Assembly (NCBI GenBank): GCA_021372245.1
Contig: JAJFUV010000082.1
Location: 1-42,806 of the forward strand
Reading direction: 5' to 3'
Length of the DNA stretch: 42,806 nt
From: Terriglobales bacterium
Lineage (GTDB): Bacteria > Acidobacteriota > Terriglobia > Bryobacterales > Bryobacteraceae
Below the pieces are notes generated by a model. It worked only from the letters and a program-made list of their open reading frames with translations. It had not been told where the DNA came from and did no database searches. Position 1 is the stretch's first letter. Each line of letters opens with the position of its first letter. Shown in pieces: positions 7,611 through 16,409 of the stretch. The position numbers and the translations under genes are program-made.

Positions 7611-10600
7611 TGTAGATCTTCCTCGCGCTCCTCCGTCTGAAACTTACGATCCAGGTCGGAAGGAGGCGTCTTGCGGAGATAAGAGTAAACAACGGGCACG
7701 AAAAACAGCGTCGCAAACGTGGCGACGATCAATCCGCCGATCACCGCGCGGCCGAGCGGTGCATTCTGTTCGCCGCCCTCGCCAAAGCCGAGCGCCATGG
7801 GGAGCATACCGATGATCATGGCGGACGCCGTCATGATGACGGGCCGCACGCGGGCATGTCCGGCGCTCAAGGCGGCTTCCAGCGCGCTCTTCCCGCTCAT
7901 GCGTTCGTCGTTGGCGAATGTCACCACCAGGATGCTGTTCGCCGTAGCCACCCCGATGGTCATGATGGCCCCCATCAGCGACGGGACGCTGAAGGTGGTC
8001 TGGGTGATGAAGAGAATCCAGATGATGCCGGTCAGCGCGCCGGGAATTGCCATGAGGATGATGAACGGATCGAGCCAGGACTGGAAGTTCACCACCATCA
8101 GCAGGTAGACCAGGATCACGGCAAAGCTGACGCCGAGGCCCAGTCTGAAGAAGGACGTGCGCATGGTTTCCACCTGTCCGCGCACATCGATGAAGGCGCC
8201 CTTGGGCAGGCTGGGCGTCACATCGCGCACGATGCGGTCCACTTCGCGCGAGAGCGTGCCCAGGTCGGTCCGCTCGACGTTGGCGTACACGTCGAAAACC
8301 GGCTGTACGTTGTAGTGGCTTACCAGCGCGGTCGATACGCCGCGGCCAAACGTCGCCAGGTTGCTCAGCAGTTGCGGCGGGGCGCTCGGCGAGGCAATGG
8401 GAGTGCGCGCCAGCTCATCGAACGAATTCACGCGATACTGCGGCGTCTGCACCGAGATCTGGTAGTTCACCCCGTTCACCGGATTGAGCCACTGGTTGGG
8501 AGCCACCTGCCCGCTGGAGCTCAACGAGATGAGCAGGCTGTTGGCCACGTCGCGCTGCGTGAGGCCGACCTGGCTGGCCTTGGCGCGATCCACATTGACG
8601 CGGAACTCCGGATAGTCCACTCCCTGGTGTATGTGTACGTCTGCCGCGCCCGGCACGCGCTCCAACTGGCTTTGGATGCGCCTGGCAATCTGGTAATTAG
8701 CCTTTGCGTTGCGCCCAACCACCTGGATGTCCACCGGCGCCGGCAAACCGAAATTCAGGATCTGGTTGGTGATATTGGCGGGCTGGAAGAAGAAGTCCAG
8801 GTCCGGGAACTTGTCCCGCAGCCTGCGGCGCAGGCGGCTGGTCCACATCTCGGTCGGCGAGTGATCCTCGTTCAGCGAGATCAGGATTTCTCCGTCACCG
8901 GGCCCGATGGTGGCCGTGTTGGACAGGGCCAGGTTGATGCCGGAAACGGGTAGGCCGATGTTGTCGAGGATGTTGGAAAGTTCCCCACCGAGTTCCCTGC
9001 GGATTTCGCCTTCCACGAGGCCGAAAATGCGCTCGGTTTCTTCGATGCGCGTGCCCGGCGGAGTGCGGACGTGCAGGCGCATCTGCCCGGAGTCCACATC
9101 CGGGAAGAAATCCTCTCCCACAAACCACGCCAGGGGCAGCGAGACGGCGACCAGCAGAAGGAACGCTGCAATACCCACGCGGCGGTGAGCGAGCATCCAT
9201 GCCAGCGCACTCACGTAACGGTCGCGGGCGCGTTCAAACCAGTTGTTGAAAACGTGGTGCACGCGCCAGATGAAACCGGCGACCTGGACGTGGTCTTCAC
9301 CCTTCGCGTAGACCTCCACTTCGCTCGCGCACAGGTAATGCACCATGGCCGGCACCAGGGTGCGTGAGAGCACGTAGGACGCCAGCATGGCAAACACCAC
9401 CGCCATGGCCAGCGCCGTGAACAGATAGCGCGCCGGGCCGGTGAGCAGCAGCACTGGCACGAACACGATGCAGATCGAAAGCGTGGAAACCAGGGCCGGC
9501 ACCGCAATCTGCTGTGCGCCGTCCAGGATGGCGCGTGTGAGCGGCTTCTTCTGCTGCATGTTGCGGTGAATGTTCTCAATGGTCACCGTAGCGTCATCCA
9601 CCAGGATGCCGACGGCCAGCCCCAGTCCCCCGAGCGTCATGGCATTGATGGTCTGCTTGCAGAAGTAAAGGACGGCCAGCGACGTGAGAATGGACAGCGG
9701 GATTGAGATGCAGACCGTCAGGGTGCTGCGCCAGCTTCCCAGAAACAGCAGAATCATCAGGCCGGTAAGCACGGCGGCGATTACCGATTCCCGCACCAGG
9801 CCGTTGATGGCCGCGCGCACAAACAGGGACTGGTCCAACAGGTACTGCACGTTCAGTTCCGACGGCAGGCCCGACATGATGCGCGGTAGCGTGCGTTTGA
9901 TGCCGTTGACGATATCGAGTGTCGATGCCCCACCGCTCTTCAGCACGGTGAGCAGCGCCGCGCGTTTGCCGTTGTGCCGGACGATATTGGTTTGCACGGA
10001 GTTCCCGTCGCGCACCTGTGCCACGTCCTTGATGAACACGGTGGCGCCGTCCACGGTCTTGATAGGCAGGTCGTTCAGGGCGGCCACAATCGTGGGGCTG
10101 CTGTTCAGCTTGACGAAGTATTCACGGTCGCCCACCTTCACGTTTCCGGCCGGCAGGATGAGGTTTTGCAGGTTGATGGCCTGGCTCACGTCGGTGGCCG
10201 AAAGCCGCTTGGCGAACAGCGCTTGCGGATCCAGGTCCACCATGATGTTGCGAAACTTGCCGCCGTAAGGCAGCGGGATGGCGGCGCCCTGAACCGTGAT
10301 GAGCTGCGTCCGGATGAAATTCTGACCGTAATCGAACAGCGCCTGTTCGGGCATGGTACGGCTATTGACGCTGAGCTGCAGAATGGGAACGCTCGAAGCG
10401 TTGTACCGGATGATGTTGGGCGGGAAGATGCCCGGGGGAAGGCCGCGCAGGATGGGCTGCACCCCCGCGGTGACCTGCGCCACGGCCATCTCAACTTTGG
10501 CGGAAGGATGCAGGTAAACGCGGATGACCGTCACGCCCGGGTAGGACTGCGATTCGATGTGCTCGATGTCGTCCACCGTGGTGGTGAGGGCGCGTTCGCA

Positions 10601-10798
10601 TATGGTGGCGATGCGGCCGCTCATCTCCTCCGGAGGTATCCCGGAATAAGACCAGATGGCGCTGACGACGGGGATGTCGATATTAGGGAAGATGTCGGTG
10701 GGCATCGACACAATAGCGTAGACGCCCAGGATCGCGATCAAAACGGCGGCGACCGCAAAAGTGTACGGACGCCGGAGAGCAAGTCGGACCAGCCACAT
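7607..10798 (-). CDS. RND multidrug efflux pump, inner-membrane permease (AcrB/HAE-type)
   Basis: 1063 residues, full length for the AcrB/MexB superfamily. TM1 is at residues ~12-30, followed by a large periplasmic loop and a TM2-TM6 block starting near residue 335. A second copy of this pattern makes up the C-terminal half. TM4 carries the proton-relay pair Asp401-Asp402 in 'GLAVGILVDDATV', which points to proton-driven drug or organic-solute export rather than a CzcA-type metal pump. First gene of the operon pump-adaptor-tolC. It probably starts at the ATG at 10798, downstream of a candidate promoter containing a palindrome. The substrate cannot be read from the sequence. Confidence 0.95.
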   Translation of the reverse strand: MWLVRLALRRPYTFAVAAVLIAILGVYAIVSMPTDIFPNIDIPVVSAIWSYSGIPPEEMSGRIATICERALTTTVDDIEHIESQSYPGVTVIRVYLHPSAKVEMAVAQVTAGVQPILRGLPPGIFPPNIIRYNASSVPILQLSVNSRTMPEQALFDYGQNFIRTQLITVQGAAIPLPYGGKFRNIMVDLDPQALFAKRLSATDVSQAINLQNLILPAGNVKVGDREYFVKLNSSPTIVAALNDLPIKTVDGATVFIKDVAQVRDGNSVQTNIVRHNGKRAALLTVLKSGGASTLDIVNGIKRTLPRIMSGLPSELNVQYLLDQSLFVRAAINGLVRESVIAAVLTGLMILLFLGSWRSTLTVCISIPLSILTSLAVLYFCKQTINAMTLGGLGLAVGILVDDATVTIENIHRNMQQKKPLTRAILDGAQQIAVPALVSTLSICIVFVPVLLLTGPARYLFTALAMAVVFAMLASYVLSRTLVPAMVHYLCASEVEVYAKGEDHVQVAGFIWRVHHVFNNWFERARDRYVSALAWMLAHRRVGIAAFLLLVAVSLPLAWFVGEDFFPDVDSGQMRLHVRTPPGTRIEETERIFGLVEGEIRRELGGELSNILDNIGLPVSGINLALSNTATIGPGDGEILISLNEDHSPTEMWTSRLRRRLRDKFPDLDFFFQPANITNQILNFGLPAPVDIQVVGRNAKANYQIARRIQSQLERVPGAADVHIHQGVDYPEFRVNVDRAKASQVGLTQRDVANSLLISLSSSGQVAPNQWLNPVNGVNYQISVQTPQYRVNSFDELARTPIASPSAPPQLLSNLATFGRGVSTALVSHYNVQPVFDVYANVERTDLGTLSREVDRIVRDVTPSLPKGAFIDVRGQVETMRTSFFRLGLGVSFAVILVYLLMVVNFQSWLDPFIILMAIPGALTGIIWILFITQTTFSVPSLMGAIMTIGVATANSILVVTFANDERMSGKSALEAALSAGHARVRPVIMTASAMIIGMLPMALGFGEGGEQNAPLGRAVIGGLIVATFATLFFVPVVYSYLRKTPPSDLDRKFQTEEREEDLQ

Positions 10799-10820
10799 GA
10801 ATGTCTAGAACCCTATTTTC

Positions 10821-10826
10821 ATCATA
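10821..10826 (-). promoter_or_regulatory. Candidate -10 box of the RND efflux operon
   Basis: TATGAT on the minus strand matches the consensus at five of six positions and lies 22 bases before the pump ATG. The expected spacer to a -35 box is occupied by the 14-bp palindrome at 10832-10845. Confidence 0.4.
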
Positions 10827-10831
10827 TCGTT

Positions 10832-10845
10832 TGGACTGCAGTCCA
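10832..10845. promoter_or_regulatory. 14-bp perfect palindrome, candidate operator for the efflux operon
   Basis: TGGACTGCAGTCCA is self-complementary over all 14 bases. It sits just upstream of the candidate -10 of the RND operon, where TetR- or MerR-type regulators commonly bind. No regulator gene lies next to it. Confidence 0.4.
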
Positions 10846-10947
10846 CCCAGAAAGTACACTTCCCCCCACCCCTCTCTGGTTGATTAGGCGTTCAAACACC
10901 CGCAAAGGTTATCCGCCGCGAAGGCCGCTCTAAAAGGACGGGCGCGA

Positions 10948-10953
10948 TAGAAT
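10948..10953 (+). promoter_or_regulatory. Candidate -10 element of the S9 peptidase gene
   Basis: TAGAAT ends 7 bases before ATG 10961. A GAGG lies only three bases before the ATG, too close to act as a normal Shine-Dalgarno. This suggests a leaderless or very short leader. Confidence 0.4.
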
Positions 10954-10960
10954 CGAGGAT

Positions 10961-12988
10961 ATGTCCCGCCTTTTGTTGTTGTCTTTAGCCACCGCATTCA
11001 CCCTGGGGGCGCAGAAGCTGCCGTTCGACGCGCAGGCGCTGTTGAGCCTGTCGCGCATCGGCGACCCGCAAGTTTCTCCCGACGGTAAAACGGTGGCCTT
11101 CACGGTTCAAACAATCGACGTGCCCGCGAACACCAAGCCGGTGCAAATCTATGTGGTGCCGCTAAGCGGCGGCGCACCCAGGCAGATTACGCACGAAGCG
11201 ACCTCCAATACGAACCCGCGCTGGTCGCCGGATTCCAAGGTTATCTACTTCATTTCCAACCGGAGCGGCAGTTCGCAGATCTGGTCGATGGACCCCAACG
11301 GCGGGAGCGCCAAGCAGCTCACCACCCTCTCGACCGAAGCCGACGGCGTGCTGGTCTCCCCCGACGGGAAGAACCTTGTTTTCACCAGCGAGGTCTACCC
11401 CGAGTGCTCCGACGACGCCTGCAATAAGAAGAAGATCGATGACGAGAGCGCTTCGAAAGTGAAGGCGCGCACTTACACTACCCTGCTCTACCGGCATTGG
11501 ACCCAGTGGCAGGGCGCGCGCCGCAAGCATCTTATGTCGATGCCCGTCTCGGGTGGCGCGGTGAAGGACCTGACTCCCGGTTCCCGCGATGTACCGCCTT
11601 TCTCGCTGGACGGTGGCAGGGATTACGCTATCTCGCCGGACGGCATCGAGGTGTGCTTCGTGATGAACGCCGACGAGGAACTCGCCACAAGCACGAATTC
11701 GGATCTGTACGTGGTTCCGATCGCGGGCGGCGAGACGCGGAAGATCACGAGCAACCCCGGTGCCGACAACGGCCCGGTCTATTCGCCCGACGGCAAGTAC
11801 CTGGCTTGGCGTGCGCAGTCGAAGGCCGGCTATGAGAGCGACCGTTGGCGCCTGATCGTGATGGAGCGCGCCACGGGGAAGGTCAACACCCCGACTGAGA
11901 CCCTGGACCGGTCCGTTGGTTCGATCGCCTGGACGCCGGATTCGACGCGCCTGGTTTTCGCCATGGAAGACCGCGGGCGCAGCGTGTTCCAGATGATTCC
12001 CGCCACCGGCGGGGGTGCCCGCACGATCGTGAGCGGTGCGAGCCAACTGGACGACCCGCAATTCACGCCCGACGGCAAGACTCTTGTGTATACCACGCAA
12101 AGCGGTTCTCGCCCGGTGGAGATCTACCGCGCCGCTTCGGCTGGCGGGGCGCCCACCGAGATGACGCATCTGAATGACGCCGTGTTCGAGAAGTACCATT
12201 TGGGCGCGATCGAGGAATTCGAAGTGGAAGGCGCCGAAAAGGCGCGCGTCAGCAGTTTCCTGTTGAAGCCCTACGGCTTCCAGGCCACTAAGAAATACCC
12301 GGTCCTGTTTTTGATCCACGGAGGACCGCAAGGCGCCTGGGGCGAAAGCTGGACCTATCGCTGGAACGCGCAGGTTTTCGCCGCCGCCGGCTATGTGGTG
12401 GTGATGCCGAACCCGCGTGGCTCCACCGGTTACGGGCAGCGCTTCACCGACGAGATCAACGGCGATTGGGGTGGCAAGGCGGCCGACGACATTATGGCTG
12501 TGGCCGACTACATGGAGAAGCAGCCTTACGCCGACGCAAACCGCATGGCCGCGGCTGGCGGTTCCTACGGCGGTTACATGGTGAACTGGCTGCTGGGCCA
12601 TACGGTCCGTTTCAAGGCCTTTGTTTCGCACGCCGGAGTCTACGATCTTCGGAGCATGTTCGGCGAGACCGAGGAGCTGTGGTTCCCGCTGTGGGAATTC
12701 CGCAACACTCCGTGGGGAGACCCGGAGATGTACGCCAAGTGGTCGCCCAGTTTCTATGCCAAGGATTTCAAGACGCCCACGCTGGTAATCCACGGTGAAC
12801 TGGACTTCCGCGTTCCATTTGGGCAGGGGCTGCAACTGTTCACCGCTCTGAAAATGAACAAGGTGCCGGCGAAGCTGTTGGTGTTCCCGGACGAAGGGCA
12901 CTGGATTCAGAAGCCACAGAACAGTCTCCTGTGGTACCGCACGTTCCTGGATTGGATTGGGGAGTGGACCAAGCCCCCAGCCAAGTAA
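10961..12988 (+). CDS. Exported S9 family (prolyl oligopeptidase-type) serine peptidase
   Basis: 675 residues with signal peptide MSRLLLLSLATAFTLGAQ. Residues ~30-400 form a TolB/WD40-like beta-propeller with repeated 'SPDGK' blades. Residues ~410-670 are an alpha/beta-hydrolase domain. The triad is readable: Ser535 in GGSYGGYM, Asp615 in HGELDFRVP, His647 in DEGHWI. The family cleaves short peptides, often as dipeptidyl- or acylaminoacyl-peptidases (S9C-like). The propeller limits substrate size. Its stop is 14 bases before the S10 carboxypeptidase gene, so the two likely form an operon for extracytoplasmic peptide degradation. Confidence 0.95.
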   Translation: MSRLLLLSLATAFTLGAQKLPFDAQALLSLSRIGDPQVSPDGKTVAFTVQTIDVPANTKPVQIYVVPLSGGAPRQITHEATSNTNPRWSPDSKVIYFISNRSGSSQIWSMDPNGGSAKQLTTLSTEADGVLVSPDGKNLVFTSEVYPECSDDACNKKKIDDESASKVKARTYTTLLYRHWTQWQGARRKHLMSMPVSGGAVKDLTPGSRDVPPFSLDGGRDYAISPDGIEVCFVMNADEELATSTNSDLYVVPIAGGETRKITSNPGADNGPVYSPDGKYLAWRAQSKAGYESDRWRLIVMERATGKVNTPTETLDRSVGSIAWTPDSTRLVFAMEDRGRSVFQMIPATGGGARTIVSGASQLDDPQFTPDGKTLVYTTQSGSRPVEIYRAASAGGAPTEMTHLNDAVFEKYHLGAIEEFEVEGAEKARVSSFLLKPYGFQATKKYPVLFLIHGGPQGAWGESWTYRWNAQVFAAAGYVVVMPNPRGSTGYGQRFTDEINGDWGGKAADDIMAVADYMEKQPYADANRMAAAGGSYGGYMVNWLLGHTVRFKAFVSHAGVYDLRSMFGETEELWFPLWEFRNTPWGDPEMYAKWSPSFYAKDFKTPTLVIHGELDFRVPFGQGLQLFTALKMNKVPAKLLVFPDEGHWIQKPQNSLLWYRTFLDWIGEWTKPPAK

Positions 12989-13002
12989 GAAAGAGGGTTC
13001 TC

Positions 13003-14493
13003 ATGAGACGCCTCCTGTTGTTGCCCGCCCTATCGCTCTGCCTTCTGGCGCAAGCGCCGGAGGCGAAGACCGCCCCGCCCGCCACAGCCGCGGCGGAGGA
13101 AAAGCCGGTTGTGACAAAACACCAGATCACGGCCGGAAATCGCACGCTGGCTTACACCGTGACGGCCGGAATGATGCCCATCATGAATGCGGCCGGCGAA
13201 ACCGAAGCCGACATGTTCTACATGGCCTACACGCTGGACAACGCGGGTCCCGCTGCGAAGCGCCCGCTGATGTTCTCGTTCAACGGAGGGCCGGGATCCT
13301 CGTCGGTGTGGCTGCATGTGGGAGCACTGGGGCCGAAACGCGTGAAGATGCGCGAAGACGGCTCCATGCCCGCTCCGCCCTTTGAACTGGTGGACAACGA
13401 ATACACCTGGCTGGGGGAAACAGACCTGGTGTTCATCGACCCGGTGGGGACCGGCTACAGCCGGCCGCGCAAGGCCGATCTCGGTAAGAAGTTCTGGAAC
13501 GTTAAGGGCGACATCCAGAGCGTGGGGGAGTTCGTCCGTATGTACCTCACGCGCTATGAGCGCTGGACCTCGCCCCTTTTCCTGGTAGGGGAGAGTTACG
13601 GCACAACCCGCGCCGCGGGCCTAGCCGGGCATCTCATCGACCAGGGCATCGCTTTCAACGGCATCGTGTTAGTCAGCTCCATCCTGAATTTTCAGACCGC
13701 ACGGTTCGCCAAAGGGAATGACTTGCCGTACGTGCTGTTTCTCCCCACCTATACCGCCACAGCTTGGTATCACAAGAAACTGCCTGCGGATCTCCAGGCC
13801 GACTTTCAAAAGGCATTGAGCGAGGCCGAGCAGTGGGCGGAAGGGCCGTATGCCGAGGCCCTTGCCAGGGGCGACCGGCTGGGCGCAGCCCAGCGCCAGG
13901 GCGTAATCGACAAGCTCAACCGCCTGACCGGACTCGATAAACGCTACATTGCGCAGTGCAACTTGCGCATCGAGATTCAGCATTTCTGCAAAGAATTACT
14001 CCGGGACCGCGGCCGGACGGTCGGCCGCCTGGATAGCCGTTTCCAGGGTATTGATGAATCGGGTGTGTCCGAGACACCGGACTTCGACCCGACGATGTCC
14101 ATCATCTACCCGCCGTATACGACGACCTTCAATCAGTATGTCCGGACGGCGCTCGGATACAAGACGGACCGCACCTACAACATCCTGGGAGGCGTGGATC
14201 GGTGGGAATTCGGGCCGGGCTATGCCGATACCAGCGAAGCACTGCGTAGCGCCTTTGCCAAGAATCCGTACATGAAGCTATTTGTGGCCTCCGGATACTT
14301 CGACCTGGCGACGCCCTACTTCGCCACGCAGTACACCATGAGCCACATGGGACTGGATGGAAGCTTGCGCGGGAACGTGACGACGGCCAACTACGAGGCG
14401 GGGCACATGATGTACCTCCAAGAGAAGTCGCTGGGGAAGCTGAAATCGGAGGTTGCCGACTTTCTGGTGGGATCTCTAGGAAGGAATCGCTGA
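13003..14493 (+). CDS. Exported S10 family serine carboxypeptidase
   Basis: 496 residues. I chose ATG 13003, which follows a purine-rich AAGAAAGAGGG and opens a signal peptide (MRRLLLLPALSLCLLAQA). The longer frame would run back into the S9 gene. Motifs are FNGGPGSSS (oxyanion region), the nucleophile Ser198 in GESYGT, Asp434 in SGYFDLATP and His468 in EAGHMMYL, which together are diagnostic of peptidase S10. These enzymes remove C-terminal residues from peptides, usually at acidic pH. With the S9 peptidase upstream it would give complementary digestion of peptides outside the cytoplasm. Confidence 0.94.
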   Translation: MRRLLLLPALSLCLLAQAPEAKTAPPATAAAEEKPVVTKHQITAGNRTLAYTVTAGMMPIMNAAGETEADMFYMAYTLDNAGPAAKRPLMFSFNGGPGSSSVWLHVGALGPKRVKMREDGSMPAPPFELVDNEYTWLGETDLVFIDPVGTGYSRPRKADLGKKFWNVKGDIQSVGEFVRMYLTRYERWTSPLFLVGESYGTTRAAGLAGHLIDQGIAFNGIVLVSSILNFQTARFAKGNDLPYVLFLPTYTATAWYHKKLPADLQADFQKALSEAEQWAEGPYAEALARGDRLGAAQRQGVIDKLNRLTGLDKRYIAQCNLRIEIQHFCKELLRDRGRTVGRLDSRFQGIDESGVSETPDFDPTMSIIYPPYTTTFNQYVRTALGYKTDRTYNILGGVDRWEFGPGYADTSEALRSAFAKNPYMKLFVASGYFDLATPYFATQYTMSHMGLDGSLRGNVTTANYEAGHMMYLQEKSLGKLKSEVADFLVGSLGRNR

Positions 14494-14520
14494 GGGGGCG
14501 TACGCCACGCGCAGCCCCCT
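14493..14520. terminator. Hairpin between the convergent S10 peptidase and cold-shock genes
   Basis: AGGGGGC and GCCCCCT form a 7-bp GC-rich stem around a 14-base loop. The first base is the last base of the S10 stop codon. There is no strong T-run. It is placed to act on both converging transcripts. Confidence 0.5.
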
Positions 14521-14532
14521 GCTGTTAGTGTG

Positions 14533-14736
14533 TTAGGCCAACTCGACTTGGTCGGCTTGGAGGCCCTTGGGACCCCGCTTGACGACAAAACTCACTCTGG
14601 CGCCTTCCTCCAGGGAGCGGTAACCGCTCGACTGGATGGCGCTGAAGTGGACGAAAACGTCTTCGCCGTTGTCGCGTTGGATGAACCCAAATCCTTTGGC
14701 GGCGTTGAACCACTTCACCGTGCCGGTTTCTTTCAT
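14533..14736 (-). CDS. csp: Cold-shock domain protein (CspA family)
   Basis: 67 residues beginning [19 protein letters not shown], a complete single cold-shock domain with both RNA-binding motifs (KGFGFI and VFVHFSAI). It binds single-stranded RNA or DNA and melts structure. The start at 14736 is fixed by an AGGAG at 14747-14751, ten bases upstream. An in-frame extension to 14790 adds 18 residues unlike the family and is rejected. Its leader can extend into the 274-bp gap before the tonB-like gene, as is usual for temperature-controlled csp genes. Confidence 0.96.
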   Translation of the reverse strand: MKETGTVKWFNAAKGFGFIQRDNGEDVFVHFSAIQSSGYRSLEEGARVSFVVKRGPKGLQADQVELA

Positions 14737-14923
14737 GTACTCTTTTCTCCTAGTGTTACTGCAATTCGAGCCCTGTGCTGGCCTGAACACACTGCGACAC
14801 GCTCTTGTATGTGATTCGGAGATGCAGTCGCTGTTGGGTCAAACGTTTGGCAGGATTCTCAAATGCTACTTCAGACTAACATGTCCGGCTGGAGAATGCA
14901 AATCGGGCTTAGACCTGATGTGT

Positions 14924-14929
14924 TACAAT
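14924..14929 (+). promoter_or_regulatory. Candidate -10 element of the tonB-like gene
   Basis: TACAAT, followed by a T-rich stretch, about 80 bases before ATG 15011. I find no good -35. It would give a leader of ~75 bases that contains the hairpin at 14948-14974. Confidence 0.3.
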
Positions 14930-14947
14930 TTTTCATAGAGGAACGAC

Positions 14948-14974
14948 GGAGTTGCGCGCAACCACCGCGACTCC
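14948..14974 (+). promoter_or_regulatory. 5' leader hairpin upstream of the tonB-like gene
   Basis: GGAGTTGCG and CGCGACTCC pair over nine positions (one G-U) around a 9-base loop. It lies 36 bases before the start codon. Function unknown. It may stabilise the mRNA or control access to the leader. Confidence 0.3.
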
Positions 14975-15010
14975 GATCTCGTCTTATCAAGTAGAGAACC
15001 ACGCACAATC

Positions 15011-16039
15011 ATGGCTGAGCAAGAGCAGATAACGGCCAACCCGGCGGTTGACCCCCAAACGGGGCTGCCGGATGCGCGAGACCCGAATATCCACTTGCAG
15101 CATCTGCTGTCATTAGAAGTCGAGCAGCCATGGTTTGCGTCGTTTTTACAAAACCTTAGAGATACCATTAGTCCTCCCAAACTGCCTCCGCTGGCGGTAA
15201 CCTCCAAGCCCGTCGCCGTAAAGGACGTTTGGGGGATATTTGGAGACCATCGCAAGGGAGCGGGGTTATCCAGCGTACTGCTGCACGGCGCCGTTGTGGT
15301 ACTGTTATTCACGGTCGCCAGCCACCCCGCGGTGAACAAGAAACTGGGTGAGGCGGTGAGCTTGATCGCCCCTGTCGATCTGGCGCCTTATATGCCGCAG
15401 CAGCCCAAGCCGAACCCGATGGGCGGTGGTGGCGGTGGCGGGGATCGTTCTCCATTGCCGGCGAGCAAGGGGCGCCTGCCGAAGGTCGCGCCCAGACAGT
15501 TCACGCCCCCCACGGCGGTTTACAATAACTTGAACCCGAAGCTGACGATGGATCCCACCATCATCGCTCCCCCGGATGTGAACCTGCCGAACGTGAATAT
15601 GGCGCAGTACGGCGATCCGCTCGGCAAGTACGGACCTCCTTCGAACGGTCCCGGTTCCGGCGGTGGAATCGGATCCGGTTCAGGCGGTGGTGTAGGCTCT
15701 GGCCGTGGTCCGGGATTTGGCCCAGGTGAAGGCGGCGGCTATGGCGGCGGCGCCTACCGCATCGGAGGAGGCGTGTCCGCTCCGTCAATCGTCTTCAAGG
15801 TGGAGCCGGAGTACTCCGAGGAAGCCCGCAAAGCGAAGTTTCAGGGCTCTGTGCTGTTGTCGATCATCGTGGATCCGTCTGGAAAGCCTCGAGATGTCCG
15901 TGTGATCCGCACCTGCGGGTTGGGCTTGGACGAGAAGGCCGTGGAAGCCGTCATGAAATGGCGTTTCCGTCCTGGTCTGAAGGACGGCAAGCCGGTGCCG
16001 GTGGCCGCTACTGTCGAAGTGAATTTCCGTCTGCTGTAA
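15011..16039 (+). CDS. TonB-family energy transducer-like protein with long cytoplasmic N-terminus
   Basis: 342 residues. About 88 polar residues precede one membrane segment (~89-108, LLHGAVVVLLFTVAS), so the N-terminus is cytoplasmic and unusually long for TonB. A Pro-rich stretch and Gly/Ser-rich linker (about residues 210-248, runs of GGG and GSG) span the periplasm. The last ~85 residues are a TonB_C domain (PEYSEEARKAKFQGSVLLSI ... GLGLDEKAVEAVMKWRFRPG), the same subtype as in the gene at 2954. Expected role: coupling the proton motive force to outer-membrane receptors through ExbBD. It stands alone rather than next to the exb genes. Confidence 0.88.
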   Translation: MAEQEQITANPAVDPQTGLPDARDPNIHLQHLLSLEVEQPWFASFLQNLRDTISPPKLPPLAVTSKPVAVKDVWGIFGDHRKGAGLSSVLLHGAVVVLLFTVASHPAVNKKLGEAVSLIAPVDLAPYMPQQPKPNPMGGGGGGGDRSPLPASKGRLPKVAPRQFTPPTAVYNNLNPKLTMDPTIIAPPDVNLPNVNMAQYGDPLGKYGPPSNGPGSGGGIGSGSGGGVGSGRGPGFGPGEGGGYGGGAYRIGGGVSAPSIVFKVEPEYSEEARKAKFQGSVLLSIIVDPSGKPRDVRVIRTCGLGLDEKAVEAVMKWRFRPGLKDGKPVPVAATVEVNFRLL

Positions 16040-16064
16040 GCAGGGCGGATTCTTTCAAGAGATT

Positions 16065-16080
16065 GCCTCAAGCCTGAGGC
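16065..16080. terminator. Small hairpin between convergent tonB-like and DUF971 genes
   Basis: GCCTCA-AGCC-TGAGGC forms a 6-bp stem overlapping the DUF971 stop codon. There is no T-tract, so this is a weak terminator candidate. Confidence 0.25.
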
Positions 16081-16397
16081 GGCTTGCACTCTCTACAAGG
16101 GCAGATTTCCCGGAAGTAGTCGTAAGAGTAGATCCCTGCGTTGTGGCCGTCGCTCCAGTGGATCCGGATCGCGTACTGGCCGACGGGCTCCACTTTTTCC
16201 ATTCTCAGTTTGGGCTTGTAGAGCTGCAACGGGTTCGGAGCGGTGGGGGCATCGGGGTGCGCTTCCGCGCAAGTGGCGCAGGGACAGTGGTCTCTCAGAT
16301 ACTGCAAGGTGTATTCGCTGTGGTGGCCGTCTTTCCAGTCGATCTTGATTCCGCTGGATTTGGCGATGGCAATGTGTTCGGGATCGGTTTGACGCAT
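16068..16397 (-). CDS. DUF971 (gamma-butyrobetaine hydroxylase N-terminal-like) protein
   Basis: 109 residues with the DUF971 pattern: 'GIKIDWKDGHHSEYTLQYLRD' followed by CPCATC, then 'YAIRIHWSDGHNAGIYSYDY' and a C-terminal CPCREC. The two Cys clusters suggest metal (Zn or Fe-S) binding. The family is linked to Fe-S and carnitine enzymes, but its function as a stand-alone protein is not established. It starts 12 bases after the stop of the (p)ppGpp synthetase gene and is the last gene of the long minus-strand cluster. Confidence 0.88.
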   Translation of the reverse strand: MRQTDPEHIAIAKSSGIKIDWKDGHHSEYTLQYLRDHCPCATCAEAHPDAPTAPNPLQLYKPKLRMEKVEPVGQYAIRIHWSDGHNAGIYSYDYFREICPCRECKPPQA

Positions 16398-16409
16398 GGT
16401 CCTGGATGA

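Noticed and set aside
11162..12901. 579-codon minus-strand frame
   Set aside because: Lies wholly antisense to the S9 peptidase, whose catalytic triad and propeller repeats are clear.
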